Counted from the first letter of the stretch, positions 25,511 to 34,940 are shown. The stretch is DNA of 64,000 nt from G963663365 sp963663365 (GCA_963663365.2 CAXXIH010000002.1:434001-498000), one strand, 5' to 3'. Translations and numbers: made by a program. The notes: a model not told the origin generated them from the sequence alone.

Positions 25511-27193
25511 ATGCTACGCTCCATTTCGATTCAACTCATTTTGATTACGGCAATCGCTTGTTATGCTGTTAGTGATGAAGCAGCGCCCCGCATCGTATTC
25601 AATGACGATGCACAGATGCTGGTTGAAGCACCTATGGAAGGAACCTTGAAATTTGTCCGTAACTGGATGGACAAAGAAGACAAGGCCGTTACCTTCACAA
25701 CGTACGTATTCCTTGCGGCCACACCGGATATATGCACTTTCGATTCCAAGCACGGTGAAACATATGGAGATCGCTTCGGAGAAGATTTCCAAGAAGGGTG
25801 GGTTCCCGGCATACGTGGCCTGAGGGCCGAAGGCACCGACATACTTGATGTTGTATGCGAACATATGCACGCCAAAGGGAAGGAAATCCTTGCGGCGATC
25901 CGTATGAATGATACTCATCACAGAAGCCTCGATCCGAAAGAGCCTTTTTGTTCTCAATTCGCTATTGAACATCCACAATATGTTATTCAGCAACCTGATG
26001 GCCGAACAAACGAAACAGCTTTGGACTATTCACATGCCGAAGTCCGGGAACATCGCATGGCCATCATGCGCGAGATTGCCGAAAAATACGAAGTCGATGG
26101 GCTGGAACTTAATTTTGTACGCTGGGCCAAACACTTCCCCCGGGACAAGGGCCGTGAAAAAGCGGGGATCATGACCGAATATGTGGGACAAATCCACGAG
26201 ATGCTCGATTCCGCCGCAAAAAAGAAGGGCAGGAAGCCTCTCACATTGGGCATTCGAGTCCCGGAATCAATTGAGGCTTGTTGGCTGGCCGGTATCGATA
26301 TCGAGACATGGATCAAGAATGGCTGGATCGACTATGTCGTCATATCGACATGGAATAATACTGACCCGCAACTCGCCGTCGATGGTTTCACTCAATTCAC
26401 CAAACCTGCCGGTGTCGATACAATTGTCGTTATGGGGAATATGATCGGAACATTTTACACAGGCCCGCCCAGCATTCTCGACCGCCCGATTGCCATGTCA
26501 GCCAAGCATAAGCCGAATAGTTATCAGGCTATGTTAATCACAGAATCCGAAGCCCGTGGCGCCGCTGCGAATTATTACGCATGGGGAGCCGACAGTATCT
26601 CATTCTGGAATGTAGGTATTCACTTCGGCAACAAACCAACCGATGCACCGGAACAACAAGATCGGATTGCCCGATGGACACAAGCAGTCAAAACCAAAGA
26701 AAATGTTTTCGCCGGGCCGCGTACATACCACTATTTGCCGATGGGCAAAGGCATATCCAGCCGCAAACCACCATCCCGGAACTACCCATGGTACGATGAA
26801 GGCCGTAGTCCGCTGGGACATGTAAACAGTCCCGTACTAACCTTCGACAATATTCACATTGGCAAAAGGCTCGTATTCCCGTTCCGCATGGCCGATGGCC
26901 GAAACGGCGAGAAACTCTCCGGGCGTCTTACATTTTGGATTTATTACCTTTCCGAAGCAGATGATATCGATATTGATATAAATGGTCTGCAAATAGACAG
27001 CTCCAATATTCTTCGCTTGCCTGCAGGCCAGCGCCGCGGTGGTTTGCCCGGTCAACGCTTCGAAATATCTTTGGAGAATTGTCCGCCATTTCGCGGTGAC
27101 AACGAATTGGGGTTGACAATAAAGAAGCCGCCGCTTCCAGGCCAAGAAAAAAGTCCATATACGGAAGAATTGGAAATATACGTCACAAACTGA
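25511..27193 (+). CDS. Secreted glycosyl hydrolase-like TIM-barrel protein (560 aa)
   Basis: A signal peptide (SIQLILITAIACYAVS) is followed by a TIM barrel of the GHL10/YngK-like class. Typical segments are the GKEILAAIRMNDTHH strand, QPDGRTNETALDYSHAEVRE, and EKYEVDGLELNFVRW, where E and N/R lie at the barrel mouth as expected for a catalytic or binding acid. WIDYVVISTWNN and NYYAWGADSISFWN form later strands. The last ~110 residues are a beta domain. Family members are thought to cleave polysaccharides but few are characterised, so substrate cannot be given. No strong Shine-Dalgarno precedes the ATG. A pseudopilin gene follows after a hairpin with T-rich tail. Confidence 0.88.
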   Translation: MLRSISIQLILITAIACYAVSDEAAPRIVFNDDAQMLVEAPMEGTLKFVRNWMDKEDKAVTFTTYVFLAATPDICTFDSKHGETYGDRFGEDFQEGWVPGIRGLRAEGTDILDVVCEHMHAKGKEILAAIRMNDTHHRSLDPKEPFCSQFAIEHPQYVIQQPDGRTNETALDYSHAEVREHRMAIMREIAEKYEVDGLELNFVRWAKHFPRDKGREKAGIMTEYVGQIHEMLDSAAKKKGRKPLTLGIRVPESIEACWLAGIDIETWIKNGWIDYVVISTWNNTDPQLAVDGFTQFTKPAGVDTIVVMGNMIGTFYTGPPSILDRPIAMSAKHKPNSYQAMLITESEARGAAANYYAWGADSISFWNVGIHFGNKPTDAPEQQDRIARWTQAVKTKENVFAGPRTYHYLPMGKGISSRKPPSRNYPWYDEGRSPLGHVNSPVLTFDNIHIGKRLVFPFRMADGRNGEKLSGRLTFWIYYLSEADDIDIDINGLQIDSSNILRLPAGQRRGGLPGQRFEISLENCPPFRGDNELGLTIKKPPLPGQEKSPYTEELEIYVTN

Positions 27194-27581
27194 ATTTGTA
27201 GTCAATAATGCTTTAATCTAAAAGCAATGCCGGAAATCCATAGGATATTTGAACCTATGGATCGATAGAGCGTGGCCTTTTTCTTTGTTTTTTAAAAAGC
27301 AACATCTGCAAATCAAAATCAATTCAAAAGATGGACATTGGACATCACATATTCATAAATCCCGGCAACCTCTTAACCAAACATAACAAACTGATTTTAT
27401 TAGATTTACACATCCACACCCTCACGTATGCACTCCTAGTAAGCAGAATGGTCAATCAGGAAATTTTCGGTTGAAACACCGGAAAAAGGGGAGCAATATA
27501 AAATATGAAATGATTCTGTGCTCCGAAATCCGGAAGCATTTCGGTTAATGCTTACTAGTCCACATGTGGAGGATGGAGATT
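27194..27581. other. Intergenic region between GH-like gene and pseudopilin
   Basis: 388 bases, AT-rich. It holds a terminator-like hairpin at 27236-27262 and short A/T-rich stretches that could be a promoter for the pseudopilin. No gene is seen. Confidence 0.6.
27236..27262 (+). terminator. Hairpin terminator of the GH-like gene
   Basis: Perfect 9-bp arms ATCCATAGG and CCTATGGAT around a 9-base loop, with the T-rich CCTTTTTCTTTGTTTTTT following about 14 bases later. Confidence 0.5.
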
Positions 27582-28205
27582 GTGAAGGAACGTGGATTTA
27601 CGCTAATCGAATTATTAATTGTCGTAGCGATCATCGGAATTCTAGCGGCCATCGCCGTCCCGAATTTTTTGAACGCACGAATGCGCGCCAATATCGCACG
27701 GACAAAAGCCGAAACACGAATGTTGGACGATCAATCGGTAATCCGGCACATGGATACCAATTATTGGCCGATTGATGGGAATGATTGCGACGGCTCTCCG
27801 GAATGCTGTTTTCCCGATGGGTGGCAATATATCGGTAAAAGACCGGCAGAACTCGGCATACAAAATCCTTTTAACAGTGAACATTTTGATGGACGTATGT
27901 GGGCCGTATTAACCACGCCGATAAACTATATCGGTTCTATACCTTATGATCCATTTGGCGGCGGATTGTTCTATGGCTTTGAAGATTATGGCTGTTCAAA
28001 CAAGCAAGGCAGTCACTATCTGATCTTTGCCGCAGGACCGGATAAGGATCACGGAGATTGGATCGAAAATCGCCATGCCGTTCCTTACAACGGAAGCAAT
28101 GGCTTGGCCTCCAGTGGTGATATTTGGCGTTCCCGTAAGTTGCGAGACAGCGGCCCCTATGCCGGCGCCTATAACAGCCAGATATTCGGCGATTATTGGG
28201 AATAG
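27582..28205 (+). CDS. Type II secretion pseudopilin (GspG-like), copy 1
   Basis: A prepilin leader KERG then FTLIELLIVVAIIGILAAIA shows Gly at -1, Phe at +1 and Glu at +5, so PilD/GspO should cleave and methylate it. The long N-terminal helix continues through NFLNARMRANIARTKAE. The C-terminal head has LTTPINYIGSIPYDPF, a GPD motif (AAGPDKDHG) and NGLASSGDIWR. The same motifs occur in the two other pseudopilins here (34261, 60766). I prefer the GTG at 27582, 9 bases after GGAGG; ATGs at 27564 and 27573 are possible but poorly spaced. Minor or major pseudopilins build the type II pseudopilus that pushes folded enzymes through the outer membrane. The gene lies downstream of a secreted GH-like gene. 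Confidence 0.93.
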   Translation: MKERGFTLIELLIVVAIIGILAAIAVPNFLNARMRANIARTKAETRMLDDQSVIRHMDTNYWPIDGNDCDGSPECCFPDGWQYIGKRPAELGIQNPFNSEHFDGRMWAVLTTPINYIGSIPYDPFGGGLFYGFEDYGCSNKQGSHYLIFAAGPDKDHGDWIENRHAVPYNGSNGLASSGDIWRSRKLRDSGPYAGAYNSQIFGDYWE

Positions 28206-28224
28206 GAATCGACTAAGACGTCGA

Positions 28225-29859
28225 CTACCTATTCCGCCGTCCATATCGTCTCCAAAGCCAGATCGCAGTTACTGTGATGATGGCCCAAGGCAGCAAAAAC
28301 AGAACCAACGAAATTACACGGGCCACAATTGTGGTTACCAAGGAGCATGAATAGAGAAGGATTGCCAACGAGTCCTTTAGCGTGCGGCGTATTGGACTGA
28401 ACACATCATCCGGCTCGGATTCAACAATCCGCACTTCTTCAGGCTTTTGACGCAACCTAAGTTCAATGGTCGAATATTGAATTTGACGGTCATAAATGCG
28501 CCGGCGTCCTTGGAGTTGCTCGATTTCCAGACGTATTTGCCCCATCTTTTGCTCTACACTGAGCAATTCATCCAGTTTTTTCACATCACGATCATAAAGC
28601 GATTGGAGGCGTTCTTCTTGATTCTGCAGATTCTTAATGCGTGTTTCAGTATCAAAATAGGTCTCGCTAATATCATTTATCCGTATATCCAGATTTTCAG
28701 TCTCTCCCAGCGATTCCAAAGACTTGATACACCCATCTAATGCTTCCGCAGGAATCCAAAGCATGTAATACGCAGAGGGATTCTTCTCCTTCTCCCGGCT
28801 TTGAAAGACAGCCACCAACCCACCGACATCCCCAACGATTTTATCGACGGCATTTTGCGCAGACGGTAGTTCTTCAACCTCGACAGCCATCTGCACAGTC
28901 CGGATGATCTTACGCCCATCGGCTACGGAGTGGACTTCTTTGCCGGATACACTATCAGCCATCTGCACAGTCCGGATGATCTTACGCCCATCGGCTACGG
29001 AGTGGACTTCTTTGCCGGATACACTATCGCCATCTTCATCAATTCGTTCACCATCACCCTCTTCTTTTCCGGCAACAAAATCTGAAAAGTCAACCGCCAA
29101 TCGCTTACACGCATATTCTCCAACCTGTCGATTGATATCAAATCCAAAATAGCCGTCACCATTTTTGTCCCCAACATCCGTTGCCGTAAACAACACATCC
29201 TGCCCTTTATTTCCTCCACCCATACCCATGCCGGCCATGCCCATACCCATACCCATGCCCATGCCGTACATTCCCATCCCTCCGATGCCTCTTCCCATTT
29301 GCCCAAGACCGCCTTGGCCGAAGTACAAATCCGCGCTGCTTTCATCAAAGTGCGAGACAATATCTCCTGCCACATTTTCTCCGCGGCGTTTTCCGGTCGC
29401 CTCGTGCCGCACTTCATTTCGCGCCATGTCCTGGGATTGATCTTGAACACTCGATACGGACGTGGCCCTCGCTCGTACTTGCGGGGTTATGACATTGGGA
29501 ACATAAATCACAGCCAAAACCATGAGCACGAAGGCCAATCCGGCCAAACGGTATGAATCCGGCATAGCGAAAAACTTGCCCCAAACAGGTTTGTGTTCCT
29601 TTGCTTTCTTTGACCGCACCTTTTGGGGAAGTGATTTAACAAACAAGCCAAGCCGTTGGATCGTTTCTTCATGATTGTTCATTTCGTCATGAGCCTCCTG
29701 CAACCGCTCAGAAGTGCGCTGTAGTGAGTCCAATGTTTTCTGCAATTCCGGATGAGCGTTCAGTTCTTTTTCAACCATGGCGCTTTCATCCGGGCCAAGT
29801 TGCCCATCGAGGTAGCGGGAAAGATGCGTTTTTATGAACCGGTTTAGACGATTGCGCAC
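28225..29859 (-). CDS. DUF4349 membrane protein, putative anti-sigma factor (544 aa)
   Basis: It starts with GTG 2 bases after the stop of the ECF sigma gene, so the pair is translationally coupled. The N-terminal ~60 residues (LSRYLDGQLGPDE, then a helix pair) resemble the anti-sigma domain of RsiW/zf-HC2 proteins but lack the His/Cys zinc ligands. One TM helix lies near 103-124 (LAGLAFVLMVLAVIYVPNVI). The periplasmic part includes a Met/Gly-rich run (~195-215) and an EF-hand-like DKNGDGYFG. From ~300 comes a DUF4349 domain: a beta region with AVDKIVGDVGG, a long coiled coil (~415-470), then one or two C-terminal TM helices (SLVLFLLPWAIITVTAIWLW). A 24-residue segment is repeated exactly in tandem. 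Role inferred from pairing: it holds the sigma factor at the membrane until a cell-envelope signal releases it. Confidence 0.9.
   Translation of the reverse strand: MRNRLNRFIKTHLSRYLDGQLGPDESAMVEKELNAHPELQKTLDSLQRTSERLQEAHDEMNNHEETIQRLGLFVKSLPQKVRSKKAKEHKPVWGKFFAMPDSYRLAGLAFVLMVLAVIYVPNVITPQVRARATSVSSVQDQSQDMARNEVRHEATGKRRGENVAGDIVSHFDESSADLYFGQGGLGQMGRGIGGMGMYGMGMGMGMGMAGMGMGGGNKGQDVLFTATDVGDKNGDGYFGFDINRQVGEYACKRLAVDFSDFVAGKEEGDGERIDEDGDSVSGKEVHSVADGRKIIRTVQMADSVSGKEVHSVADGRKIIRTVQMAVEVEELPSAQNAVDKIVGDVGGLVAVFQSREKEKNPSAYYMLWIPAEALDGCIKSLESLGETENLDIRINDISETYFDTETRIKNLQNQEERLQSLYDRDVKKLDELLSVEQKMGQIRLEIEQLQGRRRIYDRQIQYSTIELRLRQKPEEVRIVESEPDDVFSPIRRTLKDSLAILLYSCSLVTTIVARVISLVLFLLPWAIITVTAIWLWRRYGRRNR
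28884..29027 (-). repeat. Exact in-frame tandem duplication, 2 x 72 bp
   Basis: Bases 28884-28955 and 28956-29027 are identical. They encode two copies of a 24-residue segment containing SGKEVHSVADGRKIIRTVQM inside the DUF4349 protein. The lack of any difference means a recent event or an assembly artefact. Confidence 0.9.
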
Positions 29860-29861
29860 GA

Positions 29862-30368
29862 TTAAGTCTCCACATCCTGCAAAAGGCGTTTCAATTTTAA
29901 CTTGGTCCGGGTCAGGCGCTGATCGACAGCATCGACCGTGACACCAAGCCGTAGAGCGATATCCGCGTATGACAGACCTTCAAAAAACCGAAGCACGATC
30001 ACTTCTCGATTACGTTGGGTTAGCTTCTTAAGAGCGTTCCAGACTTTCCGGTCGGTTTCTCTTTTGTTGAGACAATCAGAGGGGGTGCCGGAAGGATCCT
30101 CAACCTGCTCAAGTATGTCTGTGTCATCCCCAAACACCCGCTGACGAGCCCAGCGCAACCATGTCCATGAACAACGCCGAGCGATTCCCCTAAGCCAGGC
30201 AAAAAAGCGATCCTGATCTCGAAGCGAATCGAAGGCCAGATAGGCGCGGGTCAAGGTCTCTTGGGCCAGTTCTTCCGCCTGATGCGGATCGCCGGTTAGG
30301 GTCAAGCAATAGTTGTAGAGCGCCGTGAGATGCTCCTGCGCCAACGCTTCAAAATCGCGATGTTCCAT
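29862..30368 (-). CDS. ECF RNA polymerase sigma factor (168 aa)
   Basis: Sigma region 2 is seen in NYCLTLTGDPHQAEELAQET and RAYLAFDSLRDQDRFFAWLRGIARR; region 4 in LTQRNREVIVLRFFEGLSYADIALRLGVT, then VDQRLTRTKLKLKRLL. The length fits the ECF class. I start at the ATG at 30368 (MEHRDFEAL); an ATG at 30401 would add 11 residues. The frame stays open upstream but would run into the divergent gene. It should direct RNA polymerase to a small set of promoters. The coupled DUF4349 protein downstream is probably its membrane-bound inhibitor. A TATACA is present ~60 bases upstream on the minus strand as a possible -10. Confidence 0.93.
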   Translation of the reverse strand: MEHRDFEALAQEHLTALYNYCLTLTGDPHQAEELAQETLTRAYLAFDSLRDQDRFFAWLRGIARRCSWTWLRWARQRVFGDDTDILEQVEDPSGTPSDCLNKRETDRKVWNALKKLTQRNREVIVLRFFEGLSYADIALRLGVTVDAVDQRLTRTKLKLKRLLQDVET

Positions 30369-30569
30369 AGCAGCCCATTTCAGTCCGCGGCCCCGATCCA
30401 TCACATTCAAGAGCCCCGGCAAAATTACCTGTATAGTAGAGTAGCCTGAGCAAGGAAAAATCCGACATTTTTTATGGGGAGAGAACAGGAAATTTTTCTG
30501 TCTCCATGCATGGAACCGAAGAAGCAAGCACAGGCACACGAGAGAACCTACAGACCAAAGGGAGAGGCA

Positions 30570-32702
30570 ATGATGGCTGTTTATTTGAGAATCGTCTGTG
30601 TTGTATCAATACTCACGCAGTTATACGGACCACCTGTCTTGGCCGGGAACATCACGGATGAGCCCAGTGGCTGTGTAACAGCAACCCTTAATAATCTACT
30701 GATCTCTATTGACAAAGAGACCGGCAGCATCGTCCGTCTCGACTACGGCACTCCCGGGAGGATTTTGGAGTCAGCCCCGCAAAATGCAAGCATTCTCGAT
30801 GTGGCTTATCCCATCCGGGAGTTTGAGCCATTACGTCTGGCGTCAAGATATTCATCAGGCGCCAGGATCACAGCGACAAATGAGAAAATAGAAATCTCAT
30901 GGGAAAAGCTGGGCGCGAGCCGGGCCTTCGATTTGCCGGGGAAGGTATCCGCGAAAGTGCGTATGCAGGCTGCGGATGACGGCCGTACAGTTATTTTAAG
31001 CTGCGAGATCGAAAATCAATCTCCTTATCCGGTTCGACAGGTGCTCTTTCCTGACCTGACGGGCATTCTCCCATTTGCAGGTGAGGATGAAACTGAGTTT
31101 AGAGGCGCAGGCTTGCGCATGAAACCATTCCAAGAATTGCGCACATCGGATTTGGACCGTTTCTATGCCACTAATGCCAGTTTCAAGGTTCTGGAAACCG
31201 GCGACTTGAACGACACAAAAATGATTGTCCGCTGGTTGGACCTGGGCAGTCTGCGCGGTGGCTTCAGCCTGTTTCCGCAACGATGGGGTTGGGATCCTCG
31301 AACGCGGGTCATGATGCATCTCTCGGACACCACCGGCCGCTTACGGCTTATGAACGAACATTCGGTCACAATTGAGTCCAACAGCCAATGGAACAGCGGT
31401 GAATTTTGGCTCACTCCCCATGAGAATGGTTGGGCCAAAGGAATCGAAATCTACCGCGAATGGGCCAGAAAACAGATGAAACGGGAATACTCTCTCCCGA
31501 AACACATACGAGACGGGTTGGGATTTCGCTCAATCTGGATGTGCCAGAACCAGCCGAACGATCCCCAAGACGCAATTTGGAAATTCCTCGATTTACCGGC
31601 ATTGGCCCGGGAAGCTAAAGAACACGGTCTAAACGAAATCGTGATGTGGATTTGGCACAAATCATTCGTGCTTCCCTTCCCACCTCCCTACGCTCACCTT
31701 GGCAGTGAAGAAGACATGGTCAAAGCGATCCAAGAATGCAAATCCATCGGTGTAAATGTCGCGCCTTTTGTAAGTGTACTTCAGACCGAAAAACAGACTG
31801 CTGAACGATACGGCCTTCATGTGAAGGAAGGCAGCGGGAATTGGACCTATCACACGGAGCTGATCCCACGTTTCAACCCCCGTTATGCTTCAGGATTCAC
31901 ATGCGCTCAAGCCGATACTACCAATCAGCAATGGCAGGAAGATGTTTATAAGTCCTGCGAACGACTAATCCGGCTCGGTATTCCTTCTTTATGTTGGGAT
32001 CAGTACTGGAGTGTGCCGGATATTCCGAATTTAAATACATTAACCTCAAAAATCCGTCAACTTGCCAAAGCCCAAGATGCCGAATCCACATTCGGCGGCG
32101 AGGAGTTAAGGAATTTCGAAATTAACAGCAATTATCTCGATTACACTTGGAACTGGGGACATCACGAAGACATCCAACCGCTGGTTAGTGTCTTTCAAGC
32201 ACCGAGAATCAATGTCAATATCAACAATTCTCCATTAGCCGTGAAACAGTGTTTTGCGGATAATCTTTACGTCAATGTCTGGCCGCTCAAACCGGATTCT
32301 CCAAATGGTTCGGATTGGATTGCCAACCATGAGGGGCTTAGCGCCGCACTCAAGGCATGCGCAAAACTCCGTGCTCAATTTTTGCCTTATTTTACTGAAG
32401 GAACTTTTATAAGCGATTGTATTTTGTCGAAACCAAGCCCCAATACACATATCAGCGCATACATTCACAACGGGCAAATACTCATTATCACCATCAATAC
32501 CGGAGAAACGGATACGATTTCAATCTCCTGTGATCTTCAGGCATGGCTTCCATCTTCAACCGGCAGGTATGTTCTCAACCCATACAATGCCGATGGACAA
32601 TTGACAGGCTCCGAAACCATTCGGGATACAATCTGGAAGTTGGATGAATACCCCCTAAAAAGCCAGGATATTGCATTGTTTCAATTGACGCCGGAGCAAT
32701 AG
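30570..32702 (+). CDS. Secreted DUF6259-family glycoside-hydrolase-like protein, copy 1 (710 aa)
   Basis: AAGGGAGAGG ends 2 bases before the ATG at 30570 (a second ATG at 30573 has better spacing). A signal peptide (YLRIVCVVSILTQLYGPPVLA) follows. The N-terminal ~270 residues form a beta-sandwich (NNLLISIDKETGSIVRLDYG) like those of GH31/GH97-type enzymes; then a TIM barrel includes RSIWMCQNQPND, HGLNEIVMWIWHK, IGVNVAPFVSVLQ and GIPSLCWDQYW, where the D may be catalytic. A C-terminal beta domain (~610-710) completes it. A distant homologue lies at 58223-60595. Family members are predicted polysaccharide-degrading enzymes; no substrate is visible. A sialidase-like gene and a pseudopilin follow in the same direction. 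Confidence 0.87.
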   Translation: MMAVYLRIVCVVSILTQLYGPPVLAGNITDEPSGCVTATLNNLLISIDKETGSIVRLDYGTPGRILESAPQNASILDVAYPIREFEPLRLASRYSSGARITATNEKIEISWEKLGASRAFDLPGKVSAKVRMQAADDGRTVILSCEIENQSPYPVRQVLFPDLTGILPFAGEDETEFRGAGLRMKPFQELRTSDLDRFYATNASFKVLETGDLNDTKMIVRWLDLGSLRGGFSLFPQRWGWDPRTRVMMHLSDTTGRLRLMNEHSVTIESNSQWNSGEFWLTPHENGWAKGIEIYREWARKQMKREYSLPKHIRDGLGFRSIWMCQNQPNDPQDAIWKFLDLPALAREAKEHGLNEIVMWIWHKSFVLPFPPPYAHLGSEEDMVKAIQECKSIGVNVAPFVSVLQTEKQTAERYGLHVKEGSGNWTYHTELIPRFNPRYASGFTCAQADTTNQQWQEDVYKSCERLIRLGIPSLCWDQYWSVPDIPNLNTLTSKIRQLAKAQDAESTFGGEELRNFEINSNYLDYTWNWGHHEDIQPLVSVFQAPRINVNINNSPLAVKQCFADNLYVNVWPLKPDSPNGSDWIANHEGLSAALKACAKLRAQFLPYFTEGTFISDCILSKPSPNTHISAYIHNGQILIITINTGETDTISISCDLQAWLPSSTGRYVLNPYNADGQLTGSETIRDTIWKLDEYPLKSQDIALFQLTPEQ

Positions 32703-32833
32703 CAGGAAGATTTTCTATTTCTTTATCCCTGATCTTCTCTTGCTATTTTCTTTTTACATTTTGATATTGTGTGCCTTTAAGGCTACTCTTAGCTTGCTTG
32801 AGATATTCTTCACAAAAGACGCTGGAGAGAACA

Positions 32834-34057
32834 ATGAGGATATTTGCCCGGAATAGTGTGACTATAATCAGCCAACTCTTTTTGCTTATCATGTGGACGG
32901 CATCCACTCCGCTCGCTGCCGATTCGGACATTTCTCAAACGGATGATCCCGCTCTTAGGCCGGTTACCGTAAATACATCGCCAGGCGCCGAATACGCAAA
33001 CAGCACAAGAATCTTTCAAGGCATCCCCGGTATTGAACGCGCATCAAACGGCCGCCTATGGGCAACGTGGTACGGTGGTGGACCGGGAGAAGGACCGGAG
33101 AATTACGTAATGCTGGTAACCAGCGCGGATGATGGCAAACATTGGACAGATCTTCAATTGGTGCTCGATCCGGCAGGTGAAGTGCGCGCCTACGACCCGG
33201 CGATTTGGATCGATCCAACCGGAACCATGTGGCTCTTTTGGGCGCAATCATACGGCTGGTGGGATGGAAGGTCAGGGGTGTGGTGTATCACCACTCAAAA
33301 CCCCGATTCAGGAAATCCGGATTGGTCTAAACCGAGACGGCTTTGCCATGGGATCATGATGAACAAACCCACGGCCCTTTCAAGCGGAGAATGGCTTTTG
33401 CCTGCCGCGGTTTGGGCTTTCCCACCCAGGAAAACCGACGAAGCCCACCAACATCCACTCACAAAAGAAAGTGGCTCCAATGTAATTGTCTCGAAGGACC
33501 AAGGCAAAACCTGGACATTCTTGGGACAATCACGAGTTCCCGAACGGTCTTGCGATGAGCATTTAATTGTTGAGAAGAAAAACGGAGAACTTTGGAAGCT
33601 GGTACGCACTCAATATGGTATCGGTGAGAGTTTTTCTAAAGATCGTGGGAAAACCTGGAGCGAGGGCAAAGCAGCTACCCATGTAACCCATATTCCCCAT
33701 GCACGCTTTTTTATACGCCGTCTGAATTCCGGAAATCTGCTCTTTGTTAAACACGATCCGCCGGATGGAAAAACACGTTCTCATTTGAAGGCGTTTATTT
33801 CCAAAGATGACGGTATCACATGGGAGGGAGGCTTGATGATTGACGAACGCCGGGGAGTATCCTACCCGGATGGTGTACAAGCCCCTGACGGAACCATTTA
33901 TCTGATCTACGATTTTGAACGGACCAGAGCAAAACAGATACTTATGTCAACATTTACCGAGGAAGACGTGCTTGCAGGCAAACCCGCATCAAAAGTATGG
34001 CGGACACAAGTTGTCATCAATCAAGCGACGGGCGTGCAAACTGAGCCTGCCAAGTAA
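32834..34057 (+). CDS. Secreted sialidase-family protein (407 aa)
   Basis: GGAG lies 6 bases before the ATG at 32834, which opens a signal peptide (ISQLFLLIMWTASTPLAA). The mature protein is a sialidase-type six-bladed propeller with NGRLWATWYGG near the start, Asp boxes SADDGKHW, SKDQGKTW, SKDRGKTW and SKDDGITW, and the late motif SYPDGVQAPDGTIYLIYDFER that is common in this subfamily. Members of this subfamily (BNR_2 type) occur in many Planctomycetes and Lentisphaerae, often as multiple copies; activity is seldom proven. It is 131 bases downstream of the DUF6259 gene and ~200 bases before a pseudopilin gene, all on the plus strand. Confidence 0.92.
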   Translation: MRIFARNSVTIISQLFLLIMWTASTPLAADSDISQTDDPALRPVTVNTSPGAEYANSTRIFQGIPGIERASNGRLWATWYGGGPGEGPENYVMLVTSADDGKHWTDLQLVLDPAGEVRAYDPAIWIDPTGTMWLFWAQSYGWWDGRSGVWCITTQNPDSGNPDWSKPRRLCHGIMMNKPTALSSGEWLLPAAVWAFPPRKTDEAHQHPLTKESGSNVIVSKDQGKTWTFLGQSRVPERSCDEHLIVEKKNGELWKLVRTQYGIGESFSKDRGKTWSEGKAATHVTHIPHARFFIRRLNSGNLLFVKHDPPDGKTRSHLKAFISKDDGITWEGGLMIDERRGVSYPDGVQAPDGTIYLIYDFERTRAKQILMSTFTEEDVLAGKPASKVWRTQVVINQATGVQTEPAK

Positions 34058-34093
34058 GTCGAATTCTTAAAATAAAAACGTTGTGCACCACCA

Positions 34094-34126
34094 GGATACC
34101 GGGTGTGTTTTTTCTCTCCGGTATCC
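34094..34126 (+). terminator. 9-bp inverted repeat after the sialidase-like gene
   Basis: GGATACCGG and CCGGTATCC, perfect arms around a 15-base loop that itself contains TTTTTT. The T-run sits in the loop rather than after the stem, so this may be an attenuator or operator instead of a terminator. Confidence 0.4.
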
Positions 34127-34260
34127 AGTTGCATGATCACCCCTGAATCTGTTAGCATATGATAGAATTGGATTATTATATCTATCAAAATTTGAATCCT
34201 ATCGGTTTGCTTATCAGGCATTGGATACAATGCGGACATGCCGGGAACAAAAGGTTTATT

Positions 34261-34854
34261 GTGAAAAAGAAGACTTTATTGGGTTTTACACTAATTGAGT
34301 TACTTATCGTCGTCGCAATCATCGGAATTTTAGCGGCAATCGCAGTACCTAACTTCATGAACGCACGCATAAGGGCAAAAATATCACGCGTGCAGGCAGA
34401 TCAACGGAATTTCGGCAATGCCATGGAAATGTATTATCTGGATAACACTGCCTATCCGTGGACAGCCACTCTTCCCCAAGGGAATATGCCGATTGAAAGA
34501 CGATGGATTCCGCTGACAACTCCGATCGCTTATATCTCATCCCTCCCTTACGATCCCTTTGGTGATCATGGAACACAGAAACTAAGCGATATGACCGGCG
34601 ATTGCCTATACATGACATACGACAGCTGGGTAGCCAAACCCGGTATGAGTAGTTGGAGTTTTCTCGAAAGAGTGGGCGAGGGCCTGCATATTGACGCGAA
34701 CCGACTTCGGTATGCTTTTGTTTCTCAAGGACCGGATGGAGTCATATGGGGATGTAAAGGCGGAGAATTGCTTTACGCACCATCCAATGGCTTAATTACT
34801 GAAGGTGAAATCGTTCGTGCCGGCCCCGGTGGCATTTCCGCGGGCGGAAACTAA
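34261..34854 (+). CDS. Type II secretion pseudopilin (GspG-like), copy 2
   Basis: GTG start at 34261 with AAGG 6 bases upstream gives VKKKTLLG then FTLIELLIVVAIIGILAAIA, an ideal prepilin signal. An in-frame ATG at 34159 would place 34 extra, partly hydrophobic residues before it and is unlikely. The head carries LTTPIAYISSLPYDPF, SQGPDGVIWG and APSNGLITEGEIVR, matching the other two pseudopilins in the window. After cleavage and N-methylation it should enter the type II pseudopilus. It closes a plus-strand series of DUF6259, sialidase and pseudopilin genes. Its 3' end faces the WD40 protein gene, with a hairpin between them. Confidence 0.93.
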   Translation: MKKKTLLGFTLIELLIVVAIIGILAAIAVPNFMNARIRAKISRVQADQRNFGNAMEMYYLDNTAYPWTATLPQGNMPIERRWIPLTTPIAYISSLPYDPFGDHGTQKLSDMTGDCLYMTYDSWVAKPGMSSWSFLERVGEGLHIDANRLRYAFVSQGPDGVIWGCKGGELLYAPSNGLITEGEIVRAGPGGISAGGN

Positions 34855-34889
34855 GCCGTTTGCTTCCACCGTCAGTTAAGCATCGATAT

Positions 34890-34910
34890 CTTCATCAAGA
34901 CATGATGAAG
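34890..34910. terminator. Bidirectional hairpin between converging genes
   Basis: CTTCATCA and TGATGAAG, perfect 8-bp arms with a 5-base loop (AGACA), in the 86-base gap between the pseudopilin and the WD40 protein gene. Confidence 0.5.
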
Positions 34911-34940
34911 AGCAAGGTGCATTGAATAAGTATTTGCATT

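Noticed and set aside
29165..29290. Low-complexity CCCATACCCATGCC run as a DNA satellite
   Set aside because: It is the coding sequence of the Met/Gly-rich run of the DUF4349 protein and stays in frame.
30369..30539. 57-residue N-terminal extension of the ECF sigma factor
   Set aside because: It has no sigma homology, overlaps the divergent gene's leader, and standard region 2 starts after the ATG at 30368.
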